64,000 nt of DNA, taken from the NCBI RefSeq assembly GCF_014203895.1, contig NZ_JACHJY010000008.1, positions 1 through 64,000 on the forward strand, in the 5' to 3' direction. Position 1 is the stretch's first letter. Each line of letters opens with the position of its first letter. Under the pieces are notes generated by a model. It ran no database searches and was not told the DNA's origin. It was given only the letters and a program-made list of their open reading frames with translations. The stretch comes from Streptomyces nymphaeiformis (lineage in GTDB: Bacteria > Actinomycetota > Actinomycetes > Streptomycetales > Streptomycetaceae). A program made the position numbers and the translations under genes. Below, in pieces: positions 24,401 to 32,148 of the stretch.

Positions 24401-25619
24401 CCGCGGCCATCCGCTCGAACATCTCGACGGTGCCGCTTCCCGCCTCCGTGCGCAGCGAGCCCTCCGGCATGTCCCACAGCCGCTCCACGAACGCCCGCTC
24501 CTCGTCGACGAGGACCGACCGCTGCCCGGGCAGACCGGGCCCCATGTAGCCCATCTCGCGCCCGCCCATGGCGTTGGGCTGGCCGGTCAGCGAGAAGGGG
24601 CCCGCCCCGGGGCGGCAGATGGCGCCGGTGGCGAGGTGCAGGTTCACCAGGGCGTTGGTGTTCCAGGTGCCGTGCGTGGACTGGTTCAGCCCCATGGTCC
24701 AGCAGCTCGTCCAGGCACCGGCCTCGCCGATCCACCGGGCGGCCTCCCGGATGTCGGCCTCGGCGAGCCCGGTGATCTCCGCGACACGATGCGGTGGATG
24801 GTCGGCGAGGAGCCCGGGCAGCTGCTCCCAGCCCTCGGTGAACTCGGCGATGAACTCCTCGTCGGTGTGACCGTTCTCGACGAGCAGGTGCAGCAGGCCG
24901 TTGAGGAGCGCCAGGTCGGTGCCGGGTCTGAGCGGCAGGTGGAGGTCCGCCTTGTCGGCGGTGGCGCTGCGGCGCGGGTCGACGACGATCAATTTGGCGC
25001 CGGCCTTGACCCGCTCCATCATCCGCAGGAACAGGATCGGGTGGCAGTCCGCCATGTTGGAGCCGACCACGAGGAACACGTCCGCGTGGTCGAAGTCCTG
25101 GTACGAGCCGGGAGGGCCGTCCGCGCCCAGCGACAGCTTGTAGCCGGACCCGGCGGAGGCCATGCAGAGCCGGGAGTTCGACTCGATCCTGCTGGTGCGG
25201 ACGAAGCCCTTGGCCAGCTTGTTCGCCAGGTACTGCGCCTCCAGGGACATCTGCCCCGACACGTAGAAGGCCAGCGCGTCGGGACCGTGCTCGTCCACGA
25301 CCCGCTTCAGCCGGGCGGCGACCGACGCGATCGCCTCGTCCACGTCCGTCTCGACCGGCTGCGCGCCCCGCTCGGGCCGTACGAGTGCCTTCTCGGCCCG
25401 CCCGGGCGCGGCCAGCATGTCCGCGCTGGTCGCCCCCTTGGTGCAGAGGCGGCCCGCGTTGGCGGGGTGTGCCCGGTCCCCGGTCGCCTTCACCGCGAGG
25501 CGGCGGCCGGTGGCGGGGTCACGGCGTACGTCCAGGACGATCCCGCAGCCGACCCCGCAGTAGGAGCAGACGGTGCGGACGCTGCCGTCGCCCACGTCCG
25601 CGTTCGAGTCAGGTCCCAC
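21456..25619 (-). CDS. Bifunctional assimilatory nitrate reductase fused to CysJ-like flavoprotein reductase
   Basis: A 1387-residue protein. Residues 18-59 hold the [4Fe-4S] ligands (C18-x2-C21-x3-C25...C59) of the molybdopterin oxidoreductase family. The Mo-bisMGD catalytic module spans to about residue 730 (LCMASAGSGYKLSLG, GLNQSTHGTWNTNALVNLHL). A flavodoxin domain follows (LLILWASQTGTAEEFAATAA, about 835), then a low-complexity Thr/Pro linker, then FAD and NADPH domains (RLYSISSSP, GPGTGVAPFVGFLQDR, FYVCGDAERMAKDV). The chain could pass electrons from NADPH to nitrate without a separate partner. The GTG at 25619 has GAGGTGGG upstream. It faces the VOC gene. Confidence 0.92.
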   Translation of the reverse strand: MGPDSNADVGDGSVRTVCSYCGVGCGIVLDVRRDPATGRRLAVKATGDRAHPANAGRLCTKGATSADMLAAPGRAEKALVRPERGAQPVETDVDEAIASVAARLKRVVDEHGPDALAFYVSGQMSLEAQYLANKLAKGFVRTSRIESNSRLCMASAGSGYKLSLGADGPPGSYQDFDHADVFLVVGSNMADCHPILFLRMMERVKAGAKLIVVDPRRSATADKADLHLPLRPGTDLALLNGLLHLLVENGHTDEEFIAEFTEGWEQLPGLLADHPPHRVAEITGLAEADIREAARWIGEAGAWTSCWTMGLNQSTHGTWNTNALVNLHLATGAICRPGAGPFSLTGQPNAMGGREMGYMGPGLPGQRSVLVDEERAFVERLWDMPEGSLRTEAGSGTVEMFERMAAGEIKACWIICTNPVASVANRKTVIAGLEAAELVVAQDVFTETETNAYADVLLPATLWAESDGVLVNSERNLTLVQGVVDPPGQALPDWELIARVARAMGFADAFAYSSAEEVFEELKQAWNPATGWDLRGVSYERLRAAPVQWPAPAAGGPDRNPIRYLNDGVSQTLLERADGTRPRLAFPTPGGRARFFARPHLPAAELPDDDYPFVLNTGRLPHQWHTMTRTGKVPKLARLHPGPFVEIHPGDAEGLGIAEGDHVEIASRRGRAVLPAVVTDRVLPGNCFAPFHWNDLFGEYVSINAVTHDAVDPVSFQPGFKACAVTLTRTTAPTTADVPEAADPVPAVAEPVPALAALFGIDDLAPVALAGPERRYLAGFLSGLALAPADGRVPVLPPDAPFAPEPASWVNGVLAGMFSRTTTAPVAASPGEPEAPARRLLILWASQTGTAEEFAATAAARLTAAGRLPELLSMPDIAPARLGPGTDLLVVTSTFGDGDAPDNGAGFWEALSAPDAAPLEGVRYAVLAFGDTAYDDFCGHGRRVDERLAALGGTRLVPRTDCEPDFEEAAERWLGQVVTALDATGERQAATTATTSTSTSTTTATPTPTPTPTPTPTKASPFATLLVGNRLLSLPGSQKEVREFAFDTRNGELAYEAGDALGVWPVNGAGLVAEWLALTGLDPAGPVDLGDGTPLPFEEALRTRLDISRISSELLRFLAARTGSQELKRLLRPDNKEALAKWSWGRQAADVAAAFPVRAPAAEWADALGRLRPRLYSISSSPLAHPGEVRLTVSVVRYTNDLGRDRRGVCSTYLADCADDGPVQVFVRRSPGFRPPADPSTPMVMVGPGTGVAPFVGFLQDRLARGHTAPNWLFFGEQREATDFYHRRELEAYLESGHLDRLDLAFSRDQRNKVYVQDRMRENGARLWQWLRDGAHFYVCGDAERMAKDVDRALREVVAAHGGMDDDEAAAYVRRLAADKRYVRDVY
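22570..22641. repeat. In-frame hexanucleotide microsatellite
   Basis: Six perfect GTGGGC units (22570-22605) are followed by GTGGCC, GTGGTT, three GTGCTC-type units and GTGGTG variants. On the coding (minus) strand they give the Thr/Ser-Thr/Pro linker between the flavodoxin and FAD domains. The 6-nt unit keeps frame, so slippage would only change linker length. Confidence 0.9.
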
Positions 25620-25722
25620 CGAAATCCCACCTCACGGTGCGCGTACCGTCCAGAGCCGGGCCCGGTCCGCCGCGGCGGAACAGGCCCGTGAACAGCACCG
25701 TAGGAAGATCGAATTTCGGTCC

Positions 25723-25738
25723 GTCACACCTCGGAGGC
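25723..25738 (-). promoter_or_regulatory. Possible GlnR-like half-site upstream of nitrate reductase
   Basis: On the minus strand, GTGACGGACCGAAAT about 105 bp upstream of the nitrate reductase start resembles one a-site/b-site pair of the GlnR consensus (GTnAC then GAAAC) but with 5-nt spacing instead of 6. GlnR is the expected regulator of nitrate assimilation in streptomycetes. The match is weak. Confidence 0.25.
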
Positions 25739-25797
25739 CCCCGGCGTTACACCCGCCGCACGCACCGGCCCGGCCGGGTGTGAGATCGCGCGGCGGC

Positions 25798-27753
25798 TCA
25801 GCCGACGTGGACGCGGGGGCGGAGGTCGCGGTCGGGTTCGGCCTCGCGGAGGATCTCGCGGGTGGTGGGGGCGACCTCGCCGCGGCCGAGGAGGAAGAAG
25901 CGGAAGAAGTTGGCGAAGGGGTTGCCCTCGGTCCACTCGAAGTAGATGTGCGGGCGGACCCCGGTGAGGTCGCGGGCGTGGAGCAGGAGGGCGGCCAGCG
26001 CGTTGGGGACGGAGGACGACTCGACCGTGAGGACGCGGTAGCGCTCGTGCAGGACCTCGCCGCGCACGGTCAGGCCCGCCTCGAACTCGGACGGGTCGGT
26101 GACGGTGACCTCGATGAAGACGAAGTCCTCCGTGGTCGGCAGATCGTTGTCGGCGCGGATCTGCTCGATCTTGTCGCGGTACTCGACGATGTCCCGCTTG
26201 TCCGGTTCGTTGGCGATGAAGCGGGGGGTGCGGCGGGAGATGTCCTGGATGAAGCGCTCGGCCATGGCGTCGAGCTCGATGTGGGTGACGCGGAGTTCGA
26301 AGGCGCGGCCGAGGCGGGAGAGGAGGGAGATGAGGATGATGCCGGCGATGAAGCAGGCACCGATCTTCACGCCGTCGGGGCGTTCGATGATGTTGACGAC
26401 GGTGGTGTAGAGGAAGACCAGGGAGATGGCGCCGAAGCCGATGGTCCAGTTCTTCTGGCGGGCCTTGCGGGCGGCGATGGTCACGGCGATGGCCGCCGAG
26501 GAGATCAGGACCAGGACGCCGGTGGCGTACGCGCCGCCCTGGGCGTCGACACTGGCGTCGAAGATCCAGGTCACCAGGAAGGCGACCAGGGTGAAGACGA
26601 TGACCATGGGGCGTACGGCGCGGGCCCAGTGGGGTGCCATGCCGTACTTCGGCAGATAGCGGGGCATGAGGTTGAGCAGCCCGGCCATGGCGGAGGCACC
26701 CGCGAACCAGAGGATGGCGATCGTCGAGATGTCGTAGACGGTGCCGAAGGTGTTGCCCAGGTACTCGTGGGCGAGGTAGGCCAGCGCGCGTCCGTTGGCG
26801 CTGCCGCCGGGCTCGAACTCCTTCGCCGGGATCAGCACGGTCGTGATGAAGCTGGTGCAGATCAGGAAGACGCTCATGATCAGCGCGGCCGTGGTGAGGA
26901 GCTTCTTCGTGCCCCGGATGCGGCCCGTGGGCTCGGCCTCCGTGTCGTCCGGATCGCCCTGGACGTGCGGCATGACGGCGACGCCGGTCTCGAAGCCGGA
27001 GAGCCCCAGCGCGAGCTTCGGGAAGACGAGCAGGGCGACTCCGACCACGGCGAAGACGTTGCCGTGTTCGGCGGTCAGGGCGGTGGTCCAGTCGGTGACC
27101 ACGTGGCCCTCGGTGATGACGTGCCACAGGCCGGTGACCACGACGACCGCGTTCAGGGCGAGGTAGATCCCGACGAGGACGACGGCGACGCCGATGGCCT
27201 CCAGGAAGCCCTTGAGGAACACCGCGCCGAGCAGGGCGATCAGCACGAGCGTGATGATCATCTGCTTGTCGTGCAGCGCCTCGTCGAGATGGGGGTTCTC
27301 GACGAGGTGGGTGGAGGCGTCGGCGGCCGACAGGGTGATGGTGATGAGGAAGTCGGTCGCGGCGAAGCCGAGGAGGGTGAGGACGAACAGCTTGCCCTTC
27401 CAGAACGACAGCAGCCGGGAGAGCATCGCGATCGATCCCTCGCCGTGCGGGCTCTCCTCCGACACGCGCCGGTAGACCGGCAGCGCGCCGGCCAGCGTCA
27501 CGATCACCAGGACGATGGTCGCGATGGGGGAGACGAGCCCCGCGGCGAGGGCGGCGATGCCGGGCTGGTAGCCGAGGGTGGAGAAGTAGTCGACGCCGGT
27601 CAGGCACATCACCCGCCACCAGCGCTGGCCCTTGTGTCCGGCGTCCGGCTCCGGTTCCTTGGGCCGGGAGGGCTTGCCCTTCCCCATGTCGGAGAGGCCC
27701 TCCAGCATCCACGCGCGCAAGCGTCCGGAGCGGGCGTCGTTCGTGGCGGCCAT
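25798..27753 (-). CDS. APC-superfamily permease with C-terminal cytosolic domain (copy 1; KimA-like potassium importer candidate)
   Basis: A 651-residue protein. After a basic N-terminus (KGKPSRPKEPEPDAGHKGQR) come about 12 hydrophobic segments starting GVDYFSTLGYQPGIAALAAG, then a cytosolic domain of about 150 residues ending RDLRPRVHVG. The FSTLGYQPG segment corresponds to the unwound first helix of APC transporters. Amino-acid permease is the default annotation; the long C-terminal domain and the context favour a KimA-type cation importer. It is near-identical to the gene at 39119-41080 at a constant offset of 13,321 bp. The ATG at 27753 is chosen because homology with the second copy begins just inside it. 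Confidence 0.85.
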   Translation of the reverse strand: MAATNDARSGRLRAWMLEGLSDMGKGKPSRPKEPEPDAGHKGQRWWRVMCLTGVDYFSTLGYQPGIAALAAGLVSPIATIVLVIVTLAGALPVYRRVSEESPHGEGSIAMLSRLLSFWKGKLFVLTLLGFAATDFLITITLSAADASTHLVENPHLDEALHDKQMIITLVLIALLGAVFLKGFLEAIGVAVVLVGIYLALNAVVVVTGLWHVITEGHVVTDWTTALTAEHGNVFAVVGVALLVFPKLALGLSGFETGVAVMPHVQGDPDDTEAEPTGRIRGTKKLLTTAALIMSVFLICTSFITTVLIPAKEFEPGGSANGRALAYLAHEYLGNTFGTVYDISTIAILWFAGASAMAGLLNLMPRYLPKYGMAPHWARAVRPMVIVFTLVAFLVTWIFDASVDAQGGAYATGVLVLISSAAIAVTIAARKARQKNWTIGFGAISLVFLYTTVVNIIERPDGVKIGACFIAGIILISLLSRLGRAFELRVTHIELDAMAERFIQDISRRTPRFIANEPDKRDIVEYRDKIEQIRADNDLPTTEDFVFIEVTVTDPSEFEAGLTVRGEVLHERYRVLTVESSSVPNALAALLLHARDLTGVRPHIYFEWTEGNPFANFFRFFLLGRGEVAPTTREILREAEPDRDLRPRVHVG

Positions 27754-27876
27754 CGGATGTCCCTGAGGTGTGGGCGGGTGTCGACGCGGCCGGTCGACCC
27801 GGCTGTCGGCTCCCGGCCGCCGGATGGACGGCCGCGCAAGCCTGAACAGCACATATGCCCCGGATCCCCGGGTCAC

Positions 27877-27902
27877 GTGTCACGGAGGCGGCAAGATCCC
27901 CC
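27877..27902. promoter_or_regulatory. GCGTCA-type direct repeat upstream of transporter copy 1
   Basis: The plus strand reads GTGTCA-cggag-GCGGCA then AGATCCCCC, two hexamers 11 bp apart. The same layout with the same AGATCCCCC tail lies upstream of transporter copy 2 (41174-41199). Eleven-bp direct repeats are typical of OmpR/KdpE-type response-regulator sites. Confidence 0.5.
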
Positions 27903-27946
27903 TCTCGGACGCCGTCCTCGTACGGAACGCCTGATGCCCGCCGGCC

Positions 27947-29668
27947 TCAGCGGCTGCCGAAGGCCTGCGTCCAGTAGGGGCCGCCGGAGGTGTGGATCCC
28001 GATGCCGATCTCCTTGAAACCGCAGTTCAGGATGTTCGCCCGGTGGCCGGGGCTGTTCATCCACGACTCCATCACCTGCGCCGCGGTGGTCTGGCCCTTC
28101 GCGATGTTCTCGCCGTACGACGACCACGCGTACCCGGCGGCCGTGATCCGCTCGCCGGGCCCGTCGCCGTCGGGGTTGGTGTGGTCGAAGAAGTTCCGCG
28201 CGGCCATGTCGTCGGAGTGGCCCTGGGCGGCCTTGGTGAGCAGGGAGTTCTCGGTCAGCGGCCCGCAGCCCGCCTTGGCGCGCTCCGAGTTCACCAGGCT
28301 GATCACCTGCTGCGCGGTGGAACCGGAACCGGAGCCGGAGCCGCTGCTCGTGCTGGTGGGCCGGGGCGCGGGTGCGGTCGCGGACGCGGTCGTACGCGTC
28401 GGGCGGGGCGGTGCCGGCGGCGAGGTGCGGGTGGCGGTCGGCGTGGGGCGCGACGGTTTGGGGGTCTTGCGGGGGGTCTTGGACGGCGACGGCGGAGGGG
28501 TGGCCGAGGAGGAGGTCGCCACCGGGGCCGTGGTGGTCTCCTGCGGGGTGGGCAGGCCGGTGTCGGTCGTCGTGGCGAGGGTCGTGTCCCTGGTCCCCGT
28601 GCCCCCCTCGGGGCCGGTGGTCAGCAGGAACGCGCCGCCGGCGACCGTCACCACGGCTATGCCCGCGGCGACGACGGCGCGCCTGCGGCCCCGCTGCTGC
28701 CGGCGCCGACGGCGGGTGGCGCGGGTGCTCCGGGCGCCACGGCCGGCGGACGCTCCCCCCGGCCCGGACCCGGACCCGGCTCCCTCCCTGGGGCGGGGTG
28801 AGGTGAGCGGAGCGCTCGTGGTCGTGGCCGCCGCTGTCTCGAAACCGGCCGTCTCGGCCCCGGTCGTCCCGAAGCCCGCCCGCTCGCGGACATGGGCGAG
28901 GAGCAGCGCGGCCGGGGGCACCAGGAGGAGTCCGGCGAGCAGGCCCTCCGCCGGTACGAGCCCGCTCCACATCCCGGCGCAGTACGCGCACGCGCGCGCG
29001 TGCCGGGCGATGCGCTTGCGCCACAGGGCGGACGGGTGGCCGTCCCAGGTGCCGGTCTCGTACCGCAGCGTCTCGCAGGCCGGGTTCTGCGACAGCGCCC
29101 GCACGACGACCCGCGCGGTCTCCAGCCGTTCCTTCATCCGCTGGACCCGCACCGCGGTGTGCTGCGGGGACAGCTGAAGCGCGGCCGCCACCTCGTGCCG
29201 GCTCAGCTCGCCGGCGCATTCCAGCCACCACAGGGACAGCAGGTCCCGGTCGTCCGGCTCCAGCCAGCGGGTCGCCTCGGCGGTCTCGCGCCGCTGGCCG
29301 GACAGGTTGAGCCGGACCACGGCCAGCTCGACGAAATCGGACCCCGGCTGCGGGATCTCGCGGGCGTCCTCGAGACCGCCCGCGGGGAAGCCCGCCTGCT
29401 GCTGCCGGTGCCAGTGGGCGCGCACGCCGTTCATGGTGATGGCGACCAGCCAGGACCGGAAACTGTCCGGGGACCGCAGGTCGCCGAGTCCGGCGAGCGC
29501 CCGCAGCATCGTCTCCTGCACGACGTCGTCGACGTCGTGGTGCCCGTTCATCGCCCGGCCCACGATGTTGTAGACCAGCGGCAGGTGGAGCGCGATGAGC
29601 CGGTCCTGCGCCCGCGGATCCCCGCTCTGTGCCGCCCTGACCAGTTCCGTACCGTGCTGTGCGCCCAT
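27947..29668 (-). CDS. ECF sigma factor fused to zinc anti-sigma motif, membrane anchor and extracellular CAP domain
   Basis: A 573-residue protein. Residues 10-85 are sigma region 2 (LVYNIVGRAM, DVDDVVQETMLRALAGLGDL); about 130-185 are region 4 (DRDLLSLWWLECAGELSRHE, LQLSPQHTAVRVQRMKERLE). Then RHARACAYC gives the HX3CX2C zinc anti-sigma signature. A hydrophobic stretch (GLLAGLLLVPPAALLLA), a very basic segment (RRRRRQQRGRRR) and a membrane segment (AVVAAGIAVVTVAGGAFLL) follow. A Thr/Pro linker leads to a CAP/SCP domain (HSDDMAARNFFDHTNPDGDG, YGENIAKGQTTAAQVMESWM, SPGHRANILNCGF). This would be a membrane-tethered sigma factor sensing something outside the cell. A GTG 12 nt upstream is an alternative start. 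Confidence 0.88.
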   Translation of the reverse strand: MGAQHGTELVRAAQSGDPRAQDRLIALHLPLVYNIVGRAMNGHHDVDDVVQETMLRALAGLGDLRSPDSFRSWLVAITMNGVRAHWHRQQQAGFPAGGLEDAREIPQPGSDFVELAVVRLNLSGQRRETAEATRWLEPDDRDLLSLWWLECAGELSRHEVAAALQLSPQHTAVRVQRMKERLETARVVVRALSQNPACETLRYETGTWDGHPSALWRKRIARHARACAYCAGMWSGLVPAEGLLAGLLLVPPAALLLAHVRERAGFGTTGAETAGFETAAATTTSAPLTSPRPREGAGSGSGPGGASAGRGARSTRATRRRRRQQRGRRRAVVAAGIAVVTVAGGAFLLTTGPEGGTGTRDTTLATTTDTGLPTPQETTTAPVATSSSATPPPSPSKTPRKTPKPSRPTPTATRTSPPAPPRPTRTTASATAPAPRPTSTSSGSGSGSGSTAQQVISLVNSERAKAGCGPLTENSLLTKAAQGHSDDMAARNFFDHTNPDGDGPGERITAAGYAWSSYGENIAKGQTTAAQVMESWMNSPGHRANILNCGFKEIGIGIHTSGGPYWTQAFGSR

Positions 29669-29935
29669 GCCTCGAATCACCCTGCCTGTTCCCGCTGTCG
29701 TCGACGGCCAACACGAGGGGAGATCACCGGGAGCGGGCCCGATAACAGGAATCGGCGGAGGAGATCCGGAATCCTCGTCGGCCGGACGGAACCGTACGCC
29801 CTCCCGTACGGGAGGCCAGCGCGGGGTCCCGGACTTCGTGGGATCTGCCAGTACGGAGTACCGCGGCCGTCCGGCAAGACTGCCGAGGCGCGACTGATCA
29901 TCAGGAGCACGACCGAGCACGGGGAGGGCAGCGCG
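29669..29935. promoter_or_regulatory. Divergent intergenic region with 16-bp perfect palindrome
   Basis: CCTCCCGTACGGGAGG at 29800-29815 is a perfect palindrome midway between the sigma/CAP fusion (leftward) and the methyltransferase (rightward). A second partial symmetry, GTACGGAGTAC, follows at 29851-29861. It is a candidate shared operator; no -35/-10 pair was assigned. Confidence 0.4.
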
Positions 29936-30676
29936 ATGAGCGTGCAGCTGTACGACGAGATCGGTGAGGCGTTCGAGGGGTTCAAGTCCCTGCCGCTGAC
30001 GAAGTACGGGGAGGTGCCCAGCTTCCTGGCCATGGTCGGTGACGTACGGGGCAGGTCGGTGCTCGACCTCGCCTCCGGCACCGGCTTCTACAGCAGGGAG
30101 CTCAAGCGGCGCGGGGCCTCCGAGGTGCTCGGCATCGACATCTCCGGCGAGATGGTCGCCGCCGCGCGGGCGTTCGAGGAGAGTGAGCCGCTGGGCGTGC
30201 GCTACGAGGTGGGCGACGTGGTCGAGCTGCGCGAGCTCGACGAGCCCTTCGACCTCGCGCTGGGCGTCCAGCTGCTCAACTACGCCCCGGACGTCGCGGC
30301 CATGGAGCGGATGTGCCGCAACGTGCACCGCGGCCTGAAGCCCGGGGGCGAGTTCTTCGTGCTCGCCCAGAAGCCCGACTACCGCTTCGACGGGCCGTCC
30401 CTGGAGAAGTACGGCTTCCTCTGCGAGGCGACCGGCGAGGAGATCGAGACCGGGCCGCGCGTCCGGATCACGGCGCTGCTCGACCCGCCGGTCTCGTTCG
30501 TGGGCGCCTGTCCGCGCCGCGAGGTCTACGAGGGGTCCCTGCGGGCGGCCGGTTTCAGCGAGCTGACCTGGGTGCCGCTCGAGGTGTCCGAGGCCGGCGT
30601 CCGCGAGTACGGCGCGGACTTCTGGGCGGACTGCCTCGCCAACCCGCCCTTCGAGCTCCTGCGCTGCCGCGCCTGA
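29936..30676 (+). CDS. Class I SAM-dependent methyltransferase
   Basis: A 246-residue protein, ATG preceded by GGGGAGGG. VLDLASGTGFYSRELKRRGA (motif I) and VLGIDISGEMVAAARAFEES (acidic end of strand 2) bind SAM. YEVGDVVELRELDEPFDLAL and LNYAPDVAAMERMCRNVHRG complete the Rossmann fold. It resembles small-molecule methyltransferases of the UbiE/Methyltransf_25 group. The substrate cannot be inferred. It is a single-gene unit: its own upstream region, then a strong terminator. Confidence 0.88.
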   Translation: MSVQLYDEIGEAFEGFKSLPLTKYGEVPSFLAMVGDVRGRSVLDLASGTGFYSRELKRRGASEVLGIDISGEMVAAARAFEESEPLGVRYEVGDVVELRELDEPFDLALGVQLLNYAPDVAAMERMCRNVHRGLKPGGEFFVLAQKPDYRFDGPSLEKYGFLCEATGEEIETGPRVRITALLDPPVSFVGACPRREVYEGSLRAAGFSELTWVPLEVSEAGVREYGADFWADCLANPPFELLRCRA

Positions 30677-30685
30677 CGACCGGCC

Positions 30686-30723
30686 GGCTCCCCGGGGCAC
30701 GCGCGCGCGTGCCCCGGGGAGCC
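30686..30723 (+). terminator. Terminator after methyltransferase
   Basis: Perfect 15-bp stem (30686-30700 with 30709-30723) with a GCGCGCGC loop, 9 bp after the methyltransferase stop. It is GC-rich without a T-run, as is common in this genus. Confidence 0.75.
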
Positions 30724-30801
30724 CGAACGGCCGTGTCCGGATGCCTCCGGCGCCGGGAGGGGTCAGGCTGGTACCCCGGACGAGGCAGGGGAGAGGACGG
30801 C

Positions 30802-32148
30802 ATGGAAGGGTCAGGCCCCGCAGGGAGCCCGGCCGCGCGGCTGCTGGCCCGACTGGCCCTGCTCGCGGCCGTCGGTTCACTGGTCGTACTCCTCCTCGCG
30901 GTGGGGGACGGCGGCCTGGTCGTGGTCGTGGCAGGATTCCTGGGCCTCGTCCTCTGCGCCGCCGGCATCTGGTGGTTCGTCGCCCACCGCGGGGTGACGC
31001 GCCTCTTCGGGGCGCTTCTCGCGGTCGCCGCACCCGTCGGCGTCTTCGTCCTCTTCGCGTACGAGGGAGTGTGGCTGCTCGCGCTGTTCCTGGTCCTGTG
31101 CTGGGCCGCGGCCCTGGCCTGCGCGCGGCAGGCGCTGCGCAGATCGCGCCCGGAGCGGTCGAAACGGGCGGCGGTCGCGGCGCCCCCGCCGAGGCGACCG
31201 GTCCTGATCATGAACCCGAAGTCCGGGGGCGGGAAGGTCGGCCGCTTCGGACTGGTCGAGCGGGCGGAGGCGCTCGGCGCCCGGGTGATCCTGCTCGACC
31301 CGTCCGTCCACGCCGACGTCGCCGCACTGGCCCGCGGGGCGGTGGCCGAGGGCGCGGACCTGCTCGGCGTCGCGGGCGGCGACGGCACCCAGGCCCTGGT
31401 CGCGGCCGTCGCCGCCGAGCACGACCTGCCGTTCCTGGTCGTGTCGGCCGGCACCCGCAACCACTTCGCCATGGACCTCGGCCTCGACCGCACCGACCCG
31501 TCCCGCTGCCTCGACGCGCTGACCGACGGCGAGGAGCTCCGCATCGACCTCGGCGACGTCGCCGGCCGGCCCTTCGTCAACACCGTCTCCTTCGGGGTGT
31601 ACGCCGACGTCGTCCAGCGCCCCGAGTACCGCGACGACAAGGCGGGCACGATCCTCACCGTCATGCCGGACCTGCTGCTCGGCGAGGGCGTGCGACGGCT
31701 CGACGCACGGGTCGACGACACCACGCTCTCGTCCCAGCAGGCCCTGCTCGTCAGCAACAACCCGTACGTCTCGCCCGACGAACTCAGCGGAGCCGGCCGC
31801 CGGCCCAGCCTCGACGACGGCGAGCTGGGGGTGCTCGGGATCAAGGTGGAGGACGCGGCCCAGGCCGCCGACCTGGCCGTACGGGGCTCACAGTCCACGG
31901 GCCTCACCGTCCTGACCGCACACCGCGTCGAGGTGGACTCCGACATGGAGGAGATCCCCGTGGCGGTCGACGGCGAGGCGCTGCGGATGCCGACGCCGGT
32001 CGTGTGCACGCTGCGCCCCGGCGCCCTGCGCGTCCTCGTCCCCCGCGACCGCCCGGGCGTCCCCGCACCGGTGCCGGCCGTGCGGTGGCGCCGGATCTTC
32101 GACCTCGCGTTCGGCCGCACGGAGCGGCCCGCCGGGTCCTCTCCGTGA
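30802..32148 (+). CDS. Membrane-anchored diacylglycerol/lipid kinase family protein
   Basis: A 448-residue protein with ATG at 30802 (GGGGAGAGGA upstream). The N-terminal 110 residues contain three to four membrane segments (LLARLALLAAVGSLVVLLLA, LVVVVAGFLGLVLCAAGIWW, LLALFLVLCWAAALACA). The kinase domain begins VLIMNPKSGGGKVGRFGLVE, with VAGGDGTQALVAAVAAEHDL (nucleotide-binding GGDGT) and VSAGTRNHFAMDLGLDRTDP, all hallmarks of DAGK/sphingosine-kinase-like enzymes. The C-terminal beta-sandwich holds VAVDGE. It would phosphorylate a membrane lipid. GTGA overlap with the next gene indicates coupling. Confidence 0.9.
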   Translation: MEGSGPAGSPAARLLARLALLAAVGSLVVLLLAVGDGGLVVVVAGFLGLVLCAAGIWWFVAHRGVTRLFGALLAVAAPVGVFVLFAYEGVWLLALFLVLCWAAALACARQALRRSRPERSKRAAVAAPPPRRPVLIMNPKSGGGKVGRFGLVERAEALGARVILLDPSVHADVAALARGAVAEGADLLGVAGGDGTQALVAAVAAEHDLPFLVVSAGTRNHFAMDLGLDRTDPSRCLDALTDGEELRIDLGDVAGRPFVNTVSFGVYADVVQRPEYRDDKAGTILTVMPDLLLGEGVRRLDARVDDTTLSSQQALLVSNNPYVSPDELSGAGRRPSLDDGELGVLGIKVEDAAQAADLAVRGSQSTGLTVLTAHRVEVDSDMEEIPVAVDGEALRMPTPVVCTLRPGALRVLVPRDRPGVPAPVPAVRWRRIFDLAFGRTERPAGSSP

